Source of the DNA: JADKIH01 sp043747595 | Lineage (GTDB): Bacteria > Bacteroidota > Bacteroidia > AKYH767-A > 2013-40CM-41-45 | Direction of reading: 5' to 3' | Length of the DNA stretch: 33,631 bases | Assembly: GCA_043747595.1 (NCBI GenBank) | Contig: JAYTOX010000072.1 | Span: 1 to 33,631, forward strand | Part shown: in pieces, positions 1-7,906 of the stretch | How positions within the stretch are numbered: the first letter of the stretch is position 1 | Layout of the letters: the number at the start of each line of letters is the position of its first letter | The notes under the pieces: model-generated | Told to the model about the DNA's origin: nothing | Seen by the model: only the letters and a program-made list of their open reading frames with translations | The model's database searches: none | Program-made: the position numbers and the translations under genes

Positions 1-91
1 AAGTAGTAAGTAGTAAGTAGTAAGTAGTAAGTAGTAAGTAGTAAGTAGTAAGTAGTAAGTAGTAAGTAGTAAGTAGTAAGTAGTAAGTAGT
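1..91. repeat. Perfect heptanucleotide tandem array (AAGTAGT)x13
   Basis: Thirteen consecutive perfect copies of the 7-bp unit AAGTAGT are visible, starting at the first base of the window, so the array may extend further left. It is followed by a GGTCAAAAGTCAAAGGTC-like linker and a pyrimidine-rich stretch. It lies downstream of the 3' end of the minus-strand DUF4258 gene. No copy carries a substitution, which suggests recent expansion by slippage or ongoing homogenisation. Confidence 0.97.
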
Positions 92-160
92 AAGGTCAAA
101 AGTCAAAGGTCTAGAATTTTTTTACTCACCACTTACTACTCACCAATCATTAAATAAATT
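92..160. repeat. Linker and pyrimidine arm of a heptad-type intergenic element
   Basis: After the array come AAGGTCAAAAGTCAAAGGTC, a T-run, and ACTCACC/ACTTACTACTCACC units that are roughly the reverse complement of the purine-rich heptads. The whole of 1-160 could therefore fold as an imperfect long hairpin. The same parts in the same order recur near 14700-14861 and 33500-33631, so this looks like a dispersed element rather than a chance microsatellite. Confidence 0.6.
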
Positions 161-184
161 ACACTGCGCTTCATGATTAAAAAA

Positions 185-619
185 TTACCTGCAATTACAT
201 TGATGTTCTACACCTAGATCAATAGCAGTAATTACTTTTGTGATTTTATCACATGCTCCAAAAACAATTCGCACATGTTGACCGTCGTTGGTGTTTGCTT
301 CAAGTGCGTAAGTTGTACACTGCCCTTCGCTTTCTTGATCTCCCTCATTACTTTTAGCTTCATTTATTATACCATTTGCTAAAACAAATTCAACTTCATT
401 TTCAGAAATATCTCGGCATTCCATTCTACACCGAGCATGTTTAGTATAAATAATTTTATGATGACGCCAATCACCAACAGAAGTTGAAACCTGACGGTCA
501 GGGCTAGAGTCCTTAGATTCTCTACATTTTTTTAAGCCTAGAGCAGCAAGACCCAATAAAATGATTACAATCATCGTAGGCAAATTACCGGCTTTTTTAA
601 CAGAAGGTCTTCTCATCAT
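185..619 (-). CDS. Membrane-anchored DUF4258 domain protein
   Basis: The C-terminal ~85 residues match the DUF4258 pattern: an H-A-R-x-R-M-E-x-R-x-I-S segment, an alternating acidic/hydrophobic helix, then a strand with V-R-I-V-F-G and an ending with V-I-T-A-I-D-L-G. The molecular function of the family is unknown; the fold is thought to resemble small RelE/BrnT-like domains, which is inference here. A hydrophobic segment near the N-terminus (M-I-V-I-I-L-L-G-L-A-A-L-G-L) followed by K-K-C-R suggests an inner-membrane anchor with the domain on one face. The longest frame opens with TTG at 631; the ATG-ATG pair at 619 is the more natural start. It is divergent from the YihY gene. No antitoxin-like partner is adjacent. 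Confidence 0.75.
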   Translation of the reverse strand: MMRRPSVKKAGNLPTMIVIILLGLAALGLKKCRESKDSSPDRQVSTSVGDWRHHKIIYTKHARCRMECRDISENEVEFVLANGIINEAKSNEGDQESEGQCTTYALEANTNDGQHVRIVFGACDKITKVITAIDLGVEHQCNCR

Positions 620-712
620 TTTTGCACTCAATTAAATGTATTTTGGTAAAAATAGTATAAAAAGAATCACGCTTCAATTAGTCAAGGAACTAAAAAATGT
701 GTATTTTTCAGT

Positions 713-1711
713 TTGTGTTTAATAGCCTTTGTTACCTTTGAATTTTACCTTCAATTATTTATTAAATCAAACATTTTGAAAGAGCACTTCAAGAAAATCA
801 TTAACAATAAACTTACCAGGCTCTTAAAAATGAGCTTGACCGAATTCATAGAAGACAATTGTATCAAACTGAGTGCTGCTTTATCTTACTATACAATTTT
901 TGCATTACCTCCATTACTAATAATTCTAATAACATTAAGTGGAATCTTTTTTGGAAAGGATGCAGTTACAGGTGAACTTTTTGGCCAAATAAACGGATTA
1001 GTAGGAAATGATGCTGCACTTCAAATTCAAGAGGCAATTAAAAATGTTAGCCTTTCAAAAAGCAATGGTTTCGTAACAACAATTGGAGTATTATTATTAA
1101 TTATTGGCGCGTCGGGAGTATTTGTTGAAATACAGGATTCCATAAATTTTATATGGGGAATTAAAGCAAAGCCCAAGCGAGGCTTAATCAAATTTATTAA
1201 AAACAGATTAATGTCTTTTTCAATGATTGGATCGGTGAGCTTTCTATTACTAGTCGGATTAATAATTAATGCTTTAATGGAGATCTTATATTCTAAGCTT
1301 GCCGGTTATTTTCCGAACACAACAATCGACTTATTTTACTATTTGAACATCCTAATTTTATTTTTAATCATTACTATTTTATTTACAATAATTTTCAAAT
1401 CACTTCCTGATGGAAAAGTAGCACTGAAAGATTGTATCATAGGATCATCGTTTACTGCTATGCTTTTTATGTTTGGAAAATTTGTAATCGGATATTACCT
1501 CGGGAATTCGCATTTAGCATCTGTTTATGGTGCGGCAGGATCAGTTATTTTGCTCTTAGTATGGGTTTATTATTCTGCTATTATACTATATTTCGGTGTT
1601 GAATTTACAAAAGTGTATGCAAGAAATCATGGACAAAATATAGTTCCAAACGAATATTCAGTTCAAGTTGTAAGTGTAGTTAACGAAATTACCAAACCAT
1701 TGGAAAATTGA
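713..1711 (+). CDS. YihY/virulence factor BrkB family inner-membrane protein
   Basis: This integral membrane protein belongs to the YihY/BrkB family (formerly misnamed RNase BN). Diagnostic features are E-F-I-E-D-N ... K-L-S-A-A-L-S-Y-Y-T, the G-I-F-F-G-K-D-A-V segment, L-V-G-N-D-A-A-L-Q-I-Q-E, and G-A-A-G-S-V-I-L-L-L-V-W-V-Y-Y-S-A near the C-terminus. About six hydrophobic segments are visible. The transport or envelope role is unresolved for the family. The start is uncertain: the frame opens with TTG at 713, and the first in-frame ATG (830) lies just before the conserved domain. TTG at 776 would give an N-terminus (LKEHFKKIINNKL) more like relatives. It converges on the methyltransferase gene with only 10 bases between the stop codons. 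Confidence 0.85.
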   Translation: MCLIAFVTFEFYLQLFIKSNILKEHFKKIINNKLTRLLKMSLTEFIEDNCIKLSAALSYYTIFALPPLLIILITLSGIFFGKDAVTGELFGQINGLVGNDAALQIQEAIKNVSLSKSNGFVTTIGVLLLIIGASGVFVEIQDSINFIWGIKAKPKRGLIKFIKNRLMSFSMIGSVSFLLLVGLIINALMEILYSKLAGYFPNTTIDLFYYLNILILFLIITILFTIIFKSLPDGKVALKDCIIGSSFTAMLFMFGKFVIGYYLGNSHLASVYGAAGSVILLLVWVYYSAIILYFGVEFTKVYARNHGQNIVPNEYSVQVVSVVNEITKPLEN

Positions 1712-1721
1712 ATTCTCAAGC

Positions 1722-2342
1722 CTAATTCGACTTTCTTCGAAAACTACAAAATAAAAAATTTTGAGTAGTGTTGAATGGAGTAGTATGATCTTCTTCAATA
1801 CATTTTATCCGTTCAAAATATTTTTGAAATTGAGCTGACATGCTTGCCTCTGTGTATTGTTTTATTTCCAAACCACTACACTTCACTGGTCCTTTATCAG
1901 AAAAAGTTCCTAGAACAAGATATCCGCCTTCAACAATGGCATCTTTAGCAATTGAAACATATTTCTCTACTTGTTCTTCTGTAGTTAGAAAATGAAATGC
2001 AGCACGATCATGCCAAAAGTTAAATTTAACTTTCGGTTTAAAATCGGTTACATCAGAAACGATCCAATTAACTCTAGCTTGCTTTTCTGCCAAACGCACC
2101 TTAGCACGCTCCAGCGCCTTTGAAGAAATATCTAATACATAAATATTTTGATACCCTTTATCTAAAAACACATCTACAAGATGACCATCTCCAGCTCCAA
2201 TATCAATTATGTTAGCATTAGTCGGTAAGTTAAATAATTCGAAAAACTCAACAGAAGTTTTAGGGTAAGGCTGAAACCAACTTACTTCCTCTTCAGATTT
2301 CGTTTCAAAAACTTTTTCCCAATGCTCTTTTCTAGATTCCAT
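1722..2342 (-). CDS. Class I SAM-dependent methyltransferase
   Basis: This 206-residue Rossmann methyltransferase has motif I D-I-G-A-G-D-G at about residues 47-53, an acidic D-I-S at the end of strand 2 (about 71-73), and a post-motif segment F-W-H-D-R-A-A-F-H-F. Homologues with the E-H-W-E-x-V-F-E-T-K ... E-V-S-W-F-Q opening are common small methyltransferases of unknown substrate. The TTG start upstream (2357) is less likely than the ATG at 2342. It is the last gene of the metal-efflux locus, 33 bases after the GDCCVxC gene. A role in metal or metalloid modification is an inference from position only. Confidence 0.85.
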   Translation of the reverse strand: MESRKEHWEKVFETKSEEEVSWFQPYPKTSVEFFELFNLPTNANIIDIGAGDGHLVDVFLDKGYQNIYVLDISSKALERAKVRLAEKQARVNWIVSDVTDFKPKVKFNFWHDRAAFHFLTTEEQVEKYVSIAKDAIVEGGYLVLGTFSDKGPVKCSGLEIKQYTEASMSAQFQKYFERIKCIEEDHTTPFNTTQNFLFCSFRRKSN

Positions 2343-2375
2343 TTTTCTTAATTTCAATATTTGGTAAATTAAAAT

Positions 2376-2588
2376 TCAACAACACTTTCCTCCCTGTTGA
2401 ATCGAAGGACATTTTTCAGTACCATAACTACAAAAAACACAACAGTCGCCGGCAATTGGTCTAAGAATGGTTTTACATTTTTCGCATTCATAAAAAAACA
2501 TGCATGAATCTAACGGCATAATTTCATTCTTGGAATGATTACAAGCCGGACATGTTATAACTGATTCAATTTTAATTTCTGCACTCAT
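2376..2588 (-). CDS. GDCCVxC domain-containing small cysteine-rich protein
   Basis: This 70-residue protein carries 11 cysteines: C13-x2-C16, C35-x2-C38, then the family signature G-D-C-C-V-F-C-S-Y-G at 47-56, C60 and a terminal C69-C70. The GDCCVxC family is found beside heavy-metal resistance genes, and some members carry selenocysteine in the signature; here all signature positions are cysteine. It probably binds soft metal ions in the cytoplasm, since there is no signal peptide. The ATG overlaps the TGA of the upstream CusA N-half (ATGA overlap), so the two genes are likely translationally coupled. Confidence 0.85.
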   Translation of the reverse strand: MSAEIKIESVITCPACNHSKNEIMPLDSCMFFYECEKCKTILRPIAGDCCVFCSYGTEKCPSIQQGGKCC

Positions 2589-3853
2589 TCTTTCAATTGT
2601 GTTTCACTTATATGTCTATAGGCATTTTCCACCATCACAATTCCGTCGTCAACAATTACACCAATTGCTAATGCAATTCCTGTTAAAGACATAATATTAC
2701 TTGAAAATCCAAAATGATTTAGAAAAATAAAACTTGCGGCAACAGAAATTGGAATTTGGATAAGAATGATTAGTGCGCTTCTCCAATGAAAAAGGAATAA
2801 CAAAACAACAATTGATACACTTATGAAAACTTCCAATAAAGTCCCTTTTACCGAACTGATAGCATCCTCTATTAATGTACTGCGATCGTACTCGATGTGG
2901 AATTTTATTCCTTCTGGTAGCCCTTTTTGAATATCAACTAATTTTAGTTTAACTTTTTTTATTACATCATCTGCATTTTCTCCATATCGCATCACGACTA
3001 TTCCACCTACTCTTTCTCCTTCACCATTTTGATCGAAAATTCCATATCGAATATCACCCCCCATTTGAACAGTGCCTACGTCTTTTACTGTAATTGGAAT
3101 ATTATTAACTGTATTGATAGAAATATTTTCTATTTCTTCCATCGATTTTATATAACCTAATCCCCGAACGATATATGATTTATCACTCATTTCAAATTTT
3201 CTTCCACCCACATCATTATTATTCGATTTGATAGCTTTTAAAACATCCATCATAGAGAGATTGTAGTAATTTAATTTCACAGGGTCAATTACCACTTGAT
3301 ATTGTTTTTGAAAGCCCCCGAATGATGCAACTTCACTTACTCCGGGAACAGTTTGTAAAGCGAACTTTATATACCAATCTTGCAAGGCTCTCTGTTCACC
3401 AAGATCATATCCCTTTGCATCGAGCGAATACCAAAATATATGTCCCACGCCTGTACCATCAGGTCCTAAGCTTGGAAGAATATTTTCGGGTAATAATTTC
3501 TGTGCAAAACTTAATCGTTCGGTAACTCTTGTTCTTGCCCAATAAATATCAACATTGTCTTCGAAAACCAGATAAACAAAACTCATTCCGAACATTGAAG
3601 AACCCCTAATGTTTTTCAGTTTAGGAATTCCTTGTAGATTAGCAACAAGCGGATAAGTTACCTGGTCTTCGATGACTTGTGGGCTACGTCCCATCCATTC
3701 AGTAAAAACGATAACTTGATTTTCCGAAAGATCGGGAATTGCATCAACAGGATTATGATTAGCTTCATAAATACCCCAGCCAAACATAGCTATTGATGCA
3801 ATCAATATTACGTATCGATTTCGTAAAGAAAAGGAAATGAGCTTGTCAACCAT
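2585..3853 (-). CDS. cusA (N-terminal part): CusA-type heavy-metal RND pump, N-terminal half (split gene)
   Basis: This 422-residue protein is the first part of a CusA/CzcA-family inner-membrane proton/metal antiporter. Segments in order: TM1 (about 13-30), V-D-A-I-P-D-L-S-E-N-Q-V-I and the first periplasmic pore/docking domain (to about 330), TM2 (about 337-353), TM3 (about 357-377) and TM4 (about 384-408). TM4 carries the proton-relay stretch A-I-G-V-I-V-D-D-G-I-V-M-V-E-N. It then stops at S-E-T-Q-L-K-E, in the cytoplasmic loop before TM5. The missing TM5-TM12 part is a separate gene at 7896-9791, upstream in the same transcription direction. The start is 4 bases after the small lipoprotein gene and the stop overlaps the next ATG, so both ends look like finished gene boundaries rather than decay. 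The Met- and Cys-rich neighbours favour Cu(I)/Ag(I) as substrate (inference). Confidence 0.93.
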   Translation of the reverse strand: MVDKLISFSLRNRYVILIASIAMFGWGIYEANHNPVDAIPDLSENQVIVFTEWMGRSPQVIEDQVTYPLVANLQGIPKLKNIRGSSMFGMSFVYLVFEDNVDIYWARTRVTERLSFAQKLLPENILPSLGPDGTGVGHIFWYSLDAKGYDLGEQRALQDWYIKFALQTVPGVSEVASFGGFQKQYQVVIDPVKLNYYNLSMMDVLKAIKSNNNDVGGRKFEMSDKSYIVRGLGYIKSMEEIENISINTVNNIPITVKDVGTVQMGGDIRYGIFDQNGEGERVGGIVVMRYGENADDVIKKVKLKLVDIQKGLPEGIKFHIEYDRSTLIEDAISSVKGTLLEVFISVSIVVLLFLFHWRSALIILIQIPISVAASFIFLNHFGFSSNIMSLTGIALAIGVIVDDGIVMVENAYRHISETQLKE

Positions 3854-3857
3854 TGAA

Positions 3858-4121
3858 CTATTTCTTTTTCATTTCAGATAAATCCATTCCGCATTTCGGA
3901 CAACTTCCGGGCTTATCAGATAATACATCAAGATCCATCTCACACTGATAAAATGTGTCGCCGGCTTTTAACTTAGTTGTATCCATTACGATTGCTTGTT
4001 CCTTTTTCATCGTTGCTGAAGTATCAGTTGCTGCTGACGTTTCATTTTTAGGTGCTGGAGAGGAACATCCTCCAATCATTAATAATGCAGTTGATACTGC
4101 CAATAACATTTGTTTTTTCAT
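3858..4121 (-). CDS. Lipoprotein with heavy-metal-binding domain
   Basis: This 87-residue protein has a lipoprotein signal (lipobox M-I-G-G-C, lipidated C19), a T/A/S-rich linker, and a C-terminal heavy-metal-binding domain: Y-Q-C60-E-M-D ... S-D-K-P-G-S-C74-P-K-C77-G-M-D-L. The usual version begins C-P-M-H-P-E; here the Pro and His are replaced (C-E-M-D), leaving Cys, Met and Asp. It lies between adaptor 2 (114 bases upstream) and the CusA N-half (4 bases downstream). It could act as a periplasmic metal chaperone feeding the efflux complex, which is inference from position and family. Confidence 0.88.
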   Translation of the reverse strand: MKKQMLLAVSTALLMIGGCSSPAPKNETSAATDTSATMKKEQAIVMDTTKLKAGDTFYQCEMDLDVLSDKPGSCPKCGMDLSEMKKK

Positions 4122-4235
4122 AGTTGTATTTGTTTTATATAATTTATTTTTTATGTAATTATTATTAATTCTACGAATAATCTATCAGCTATCATTTTTA
4201 ATTATGCTTTGATCATTTTCCTTTTTCCTATGCAC

Positions 4236-5456
4236 TTACATTTTCATTCCTGGCATTCCTTGATGTGCTTCCATGGGATTTGCTCCACGTTTAAATATAT
4301 ATTCACTATTAAGTAAATATGCACCTGAAGTAACAACCACATCTCCTTCATTTAAACCATCTATTATTTCAACTTGATTTCTATTTTGAATAACTAATGT
4401 AATCATTTTATTTTCAAAAATTCCATTACTTGTATGAATCCAAACGTTTGCACCTTTGCTATCTTGAATGATGGCATCCATTGGCAAAGTCAATGCATTT
4501 ACACTTTGAGTTTTAAGAGAAATGTTTACAATCATGCCAGGCCTCAATTGATTTGATTGACTATTAATTTTGAATCGCGCAATTACATATCGATCCTGGT
4601 CTCTCACTTGAGGCTCTATAAAATCAATCTGAGAAATTACCTCTCCTCCTTCAATTCCCGGGAAATAAAGTTCTGCCTTTGTCCCGATTTTTACATTCTC
4701 CAAATTTGGAAGGTACAACTCCGCCTCTACCCAAAATGAATTTAATAAGGCCACTTGAAAAACAGATGATCCTTCTGATAGATATTCACCTTCAGAGGCA
4801 AGTGTTGCCATAATGAAGCCCTCTATAGGAGAAAACACTTTTACATATTCCATCACTTTCATTGAAACCCTAAGATTATTAATTTGGGAATCAGACATTC
4901 CATACAATTTTAACTTGTTTTCCGCTGCATCTTTTATTTCCTTAGAAAATCCGGTTCTACTTAAAGAAATAATAAACTCTTGTTGAGTACGATTAAATTC
5001 CTCGCTATAAACTTCATAGAGAAGTTCCCCTTTACTTATTTTGTCCCCTACATTTTTCACGAACAGCTTTTCTAATCGACCACTAACTTTCATACTGAGT
5101 GCTGATGTATAATTTTGATCGACTGCAATTTTTCCAGTTACTGTTATTTCTTTTGAAATTTTATTTTGACGTAATGTATCCCAATTAATATTTGCTAATG
5201 CAATTTGTTGCGCACTCAATTTTATTTGTCCTGCTTTTAGGGTATTCTTTTTCACCTTAATCAATTTCATATGGCATATAGGGCAATTCCCCGGTTTGCT
5301 CTCAATAACTTGCGGGTCCATCGAACATGTATAATATTCATCTGAACTAATAACAGTCGACTCATCACCTGTCCTTTTGCATGCTGTAATAATGCATAGA
5401 GTCACGAATAGTGATGCTATAAATAATTTCAAATTATATCTTTTTAAATTATTCAT
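4236..5456 (-). CDS. cusB-like: CusB-type RND periplasmic adaptor with N-terminal heavy-metal-binding domain
   Basis: This membrane-fusion (adaptor) protein links the inner-membrane pump to the outer-membrane channel. It begins with a lipobox (I-I-T-A-C, C26), then a heavy-metal-binding domain (Y-Y-T-C44-S-M-D-P-Q ... K-P-G-N-C58-P-I-C61-H-M). A barrel-sandwich/lipoyl half follows (G-R-L-E-K-L-F-V, V-G-D-K-I-S-K-G-E-L-L), then a short helical hairpin, beta-barrel (P-G-M-I-V-N-I-S-L) and membrane-proximal domain. It ends in a Met- and His-containing tail (E-A-H-Q-G-M-P-G-M-K-M). ATG at 5456 overlaps the upstream stop by 8 bases and is preferred over the ATG at 5483. It is the second of two adjacent, divergent adaptors. 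Confidence 0.9.
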   Translation of the reverse strand: MNNLKRYNLKLFIASLFVTLCIITACKRTGDESTVISSDEYYTCSMDPQVIESKPGNCPICHMKLIKVKKNTLKAGQIKLSAQQIALANINWDTLRQNKISKEITVTGKIAVDQNYTSALSMKVSGRLEKLFVKNVGDKISKGELLYEVYSEEFNRTQQEFIISLSRTGFSKEIKDAAENKLKLYGMSDSQINNLRVSMKVMEYVKVFSPIEGFIMATLASEGEYLSEGSSVFQVALLNSFWVEAELYLPNLENVKIGTKAELYFPGIEGGEVISQIDFIEPQVRDQDRYVIARFKINSQSNQLRPGMIVNISLKTQSVNALTLPMDAIIQDSKGANVWIHTSNGIFENKMITLVIQNRNQVEIIDGLNEGDVVVTSGAYLLNSEYIFKRGANPMEAHQGMPGMKM

Positions 5457-6684
5457 CGGAACTTTTATTAATGAAGCTTTCACTGTCTACTAGGTATTGA
5501 GCAATAAGTGCAACACTATCCTTTTCATTGATGCCGGAAACAATTTGCACATAAGAATCGCTTCTGATTCCAACTTTCACAGTTTTAGTAACAAATTTAT
5601 TCCCTTCTTTCTTAAAAACTATTTGATCTTTCCCGAGATCGATCACCGAACTTTTAGGCAGCCACATTCCCTTTACACTTGTAGAATAAATTTTTGCCGA
5701 AACAAGTGACCCAATTTTTAATTGATGATTTTTATTATCAACGTAAACTCTCGCCTCAATTGAAGAAATATTTTTGCCAAGAACAGGTTCAATATAATTA
5801 ATTGCTGAATTTATTTTTTTAGCTGAATCTATTTCCGAAAACAAAATTGCTTTGTCACCCACTCTTACATTATTTGCATCAATAGGAAACACATTGAGAA
5901 CAGCCCACACTACATCAGTATTGTAAACTGCCAATATTGATTGATCCTTTTGTATGTACATTCCTTCCTTCAAAGTTAGACCTGAAGAATTTGTTGTTAG
6001 AACATTCTCACTTTGAAATTTTTGAGTTGTGTTTTGCTTATTCATGCCACTTTCCGAACCATCTTTAGGTTTTTCAGAAACATTCATTCCTCCATTATTT
6101 CCTATATCCAATATTATTCCGGTAAAATCGCTATAGATGGGAAGTGGATTAATTACTTTTTTTGTTGTTATGATTGATTTAATTTGATTGCTTGTCACTC
6201 CAAGAAGTTCTAACTTTTTTTCTGAAGCAATTTGCAACGAATTTCCTGCAGATTCGCTCGAGATAATTTGAATTAAATTTTCTTGTTCTGAAATAATATC
6301 AGGACTATAAATATCCATAATTCGTTGCCCCTTCTTTACCTCTTCATAATTATGAGAAATATATAGTCGTTCAATTCTACCACCGAAGCGAATGCTGATA
6401 TTTCTTTGCAAAGTCGGATCATATTTAATAATTCCATTAAGCATTGTTGAAATGGATTCGGAACGGATACCAGGAATAATCACTTTCACATCACTAAAAA
6501 CAACTCTATCAACTGACTGAGTTAATCCATCTAACTCAACAATTTTATTGGAAGCAACATGTTGTTGCTCATTATTTTTACAAGATGCAATTAAGATGAA
6601 TGGAAGTAAAATTATAAATGCAAGTCGAAAAATGATAACATTTCTCGACCATACTTGTTTATCGTATTTCGAGTTGTTTTTCAT
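5449..6684 (-). CDS. cusB-like: RND periplasmic adaptor without metal-binding domain (adaptor 1)
   Basis: This 411-residue membrane-fusion protein has a lipobox (L-I-A-S-C, C35). The CusB-like core shows F-G-G-R-I-E-R-L-Y-I, V-K-K-G-Q-R-I-M-D-I-Y-S-P-D-I, then a helical hairpin with E-K-K-L-E-L-L-G-V, and a beta-barrel with L-K-I-G-S-L-V-S-A-K-I. Unlike the next gene it lacks the N-terminal heavy-metal-binding domain. A Gly/Ser/Asn-rich insert of roughly 30 residues sits inside the lipoyl half, around the M-N-V-S-E-K-P-K-D-G stretch. It overlaps the TolC gene by 26 bases and the second adaptor by 8, consistent with tight translational coupling. The tandem adaptors may form mixed rings around the pump (inference). 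Confidence 0.88.
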   Translation of the reverse strand: MKNNSKYDKQVWSRNVIIFRLAFIILLPFILIASCKNNEQQHVASNKIVELDGLTQSVDRVVFSDVKVIIPGIRSESISTMLNGIIKYDPTLQRNISIRFGGRIERLYISHNYEEVKKGQRIMDIYSPDIISEQENLIQIISSESAGNSLQIASEKKLELLGVTSNQIKSIITTKKVINPLPIYSDFTGIILDIGNNGGMNVSEKPKDGSESGMNKQNTTQKFQSENVLTTNSSGLTLKEGMYIQKDQSILAVYNTDVVWAVLNVFPIDANNVRVGDKAILFSEIDSAKKINSAINYIEPVLGKNISSIEARVYVDNKNHQLKIGSLVSAKIYSTSVKGMWLPKSSVIDLGKDQIVFKKEGNKFVTKTVKVGIRSDSYVQIVSGINEKDSVALIAQYLVDSESFINKSSDE

Positions 6685-7906
6685 AAGCTACTTGTAGTTT
6701 AAATAATGAATTAATTTTGTCGAGGTAAGTCAACTTTGCCATCTGATACATTTTGATTACATCTAAAACAACCATCAAGTCTTCGGTGTTTTGTTTATAT
6801 GCGGTCATAGAAGTAGAAACACTTTTAGAATAAGCCGGAAGAATATTTAATTCATAATTGGAAACCTGTTCATTAATTGATTTATAATTTATTTGAATAG
6901 ATTCGACCATTCCTGAACTTTCATTTATGACAGCTTGTTTGTTAAACTCAATTGCATTAATTGAATTAGTTATTCCTTTTACACTCGACCTATATTCCTT
7001 AGCCGCCCATGGAGCAATTGGAAGAGTAATCATTCCCATAGCAGAAAACATATTTGGCATCATATTTAAAGGTGTCATATGCGAAAAAGAAACTCCGAAA
7101 TCGGGCAGCCGTTTAGATTTTTCATACGCTTGCTTTGCTTTCATTAAATTGATGGTAGCATCTAATTGCATAATATCACTTCTCGACTTAGTAATTACAG
7201 CAACATTTTCAGTTTCAATTTTTAAATTTTTTGGTCTCACGTTTGTGTCAACATCAAAATACCTTGACGGAGGTTGATTCATCAATGCATTCAATTCAGC
7301 CATTTTCATCTTCATATCAGCTTCGAACATAATTTTCATATTTCTTAGTTCGAATAATTCTGCTTGAGCTTTATAAATTTTATTTAATTTTTCTAAGTTA
7401 TATTTATAATTTAATTCGGCCAATTCAATTGTATGATTGAGAGTAGAGTCTGTTTCGATAATTAAAGCCCACTTCTTCTTTAACATTACATATTCAAAAT
7501 AACTCTCTTTTGCCATTGAGAAGAGTTCATTTTTTTTAACATCCCTTCCTTTTTGTTCAACCGGAATCATTCCTTGCATATATTTATAATTTGCTTTTTG
7601 TTTTGCCGGATTTGGAATCATTTGTTCGCCGGTAAACATCCACATACCAATACTAAAATCTCGATACTGACTTTGCCATGGGCCGGTCGAAAATGTTGGA
7701 GGCATCCAACTCTTCGACATCTGAGAAAAATTTTCGGCAGCTTCAACCTGTTCATCTACCATTTTTAGCATCGGATTATTTTTATCGATACTAGATAAAA
7801 CAGAATCGAGACTCACAACATGTGTGGATTCAAGAAGCACTTGTGAAAATGCTTGAAATGAACAAACATTTATCAATAAAAATAAGATCCATTTATTATT
7901 CTTCAT
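6659..7906 (-). CDS. TolC-family outer-membrane efflux channel, methionine-rich
   Basis: This 415-residue protein has a signal peptide ending near A-F-S-Q (about residue 22) and long alpha-helical, coiled-coil-rich repeats typical of TolC-family outer-membrane channels (CusC role). It has no lipobox. A Met cluster at residues 277-292 (six Met in 16 residues, including M-M-P-N-M) and further Met and Trp around 63-96 suggest contact with soft metal ions and support a Cu(I)/Ag(I) substrate. The gene overlaps the CusA C-half by 11 bases and adaptor 1 by 26. Confidence 0.9.
   Translation of the reverse strand: MKNNKWILFLLINVCSFQAFSQVLLESTHVVSLDSVLSSIDKNNPMLKMVDEQVEAAENFSQMSKSWMPPTFSTGPWQSQYRDFSIGMWMFTGEQMIPNPAKQKANYKYMQGMIPVEQKGRDVKKNELFSMAKESYFEYVMLKKKWALIIETDSTLNHTIELAELNYKYNLEKLNKIYKAQAELFELRNMKIMFEADMKMKMAELNALMNQPPSRYFDVDTNVRPKNLKIETENVAVITKSRSDIMQLDATINLMKAKQAYEKSKRLPDFGVSFSHMTPLNMMPNMFSAMGMITLPIAPWAAKEYRSSVKGITNSINAIEFNKQAVINESSGMVESIQINYKSINEQVSNYELNILPAYSKSVSTSMTAYKQNTEDLMVVLDVIKMYQMAKLTYLDKINSLFKLQVAYEKQLEIR

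Noticed and set aside
1..160. CRISPR array
   Set aside because: The repeat unit is 7 bp with no spacers, and there are no cas genes in the window.
185..619. DUF4258 gene as a toxin of a toxin-antitoxin pair
   Set aside because: There is no adjacent small antitoxin-like gene, and the protein has a membrane segment, which is unusual for RelE/BrnT-type toxins.
2376..2378. TGA at the end of the GDCCVxC gene as a selenocysteine codon
   Set aside because: The family signature already has Cys at all key positions, the protein length is normal with this stop, and no SECIS-like hairpin was evident by eye. Kept only as a low-interest finding.
2585..3853. CusA N-half interpreted as a pseudogene fragment
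   Set aside because: There are no internal stops or frameshifts, all motifs are intact, and the exact missing part is present as an intact gene in the same operon; the gene borders are tightly coupled to the neighbours.
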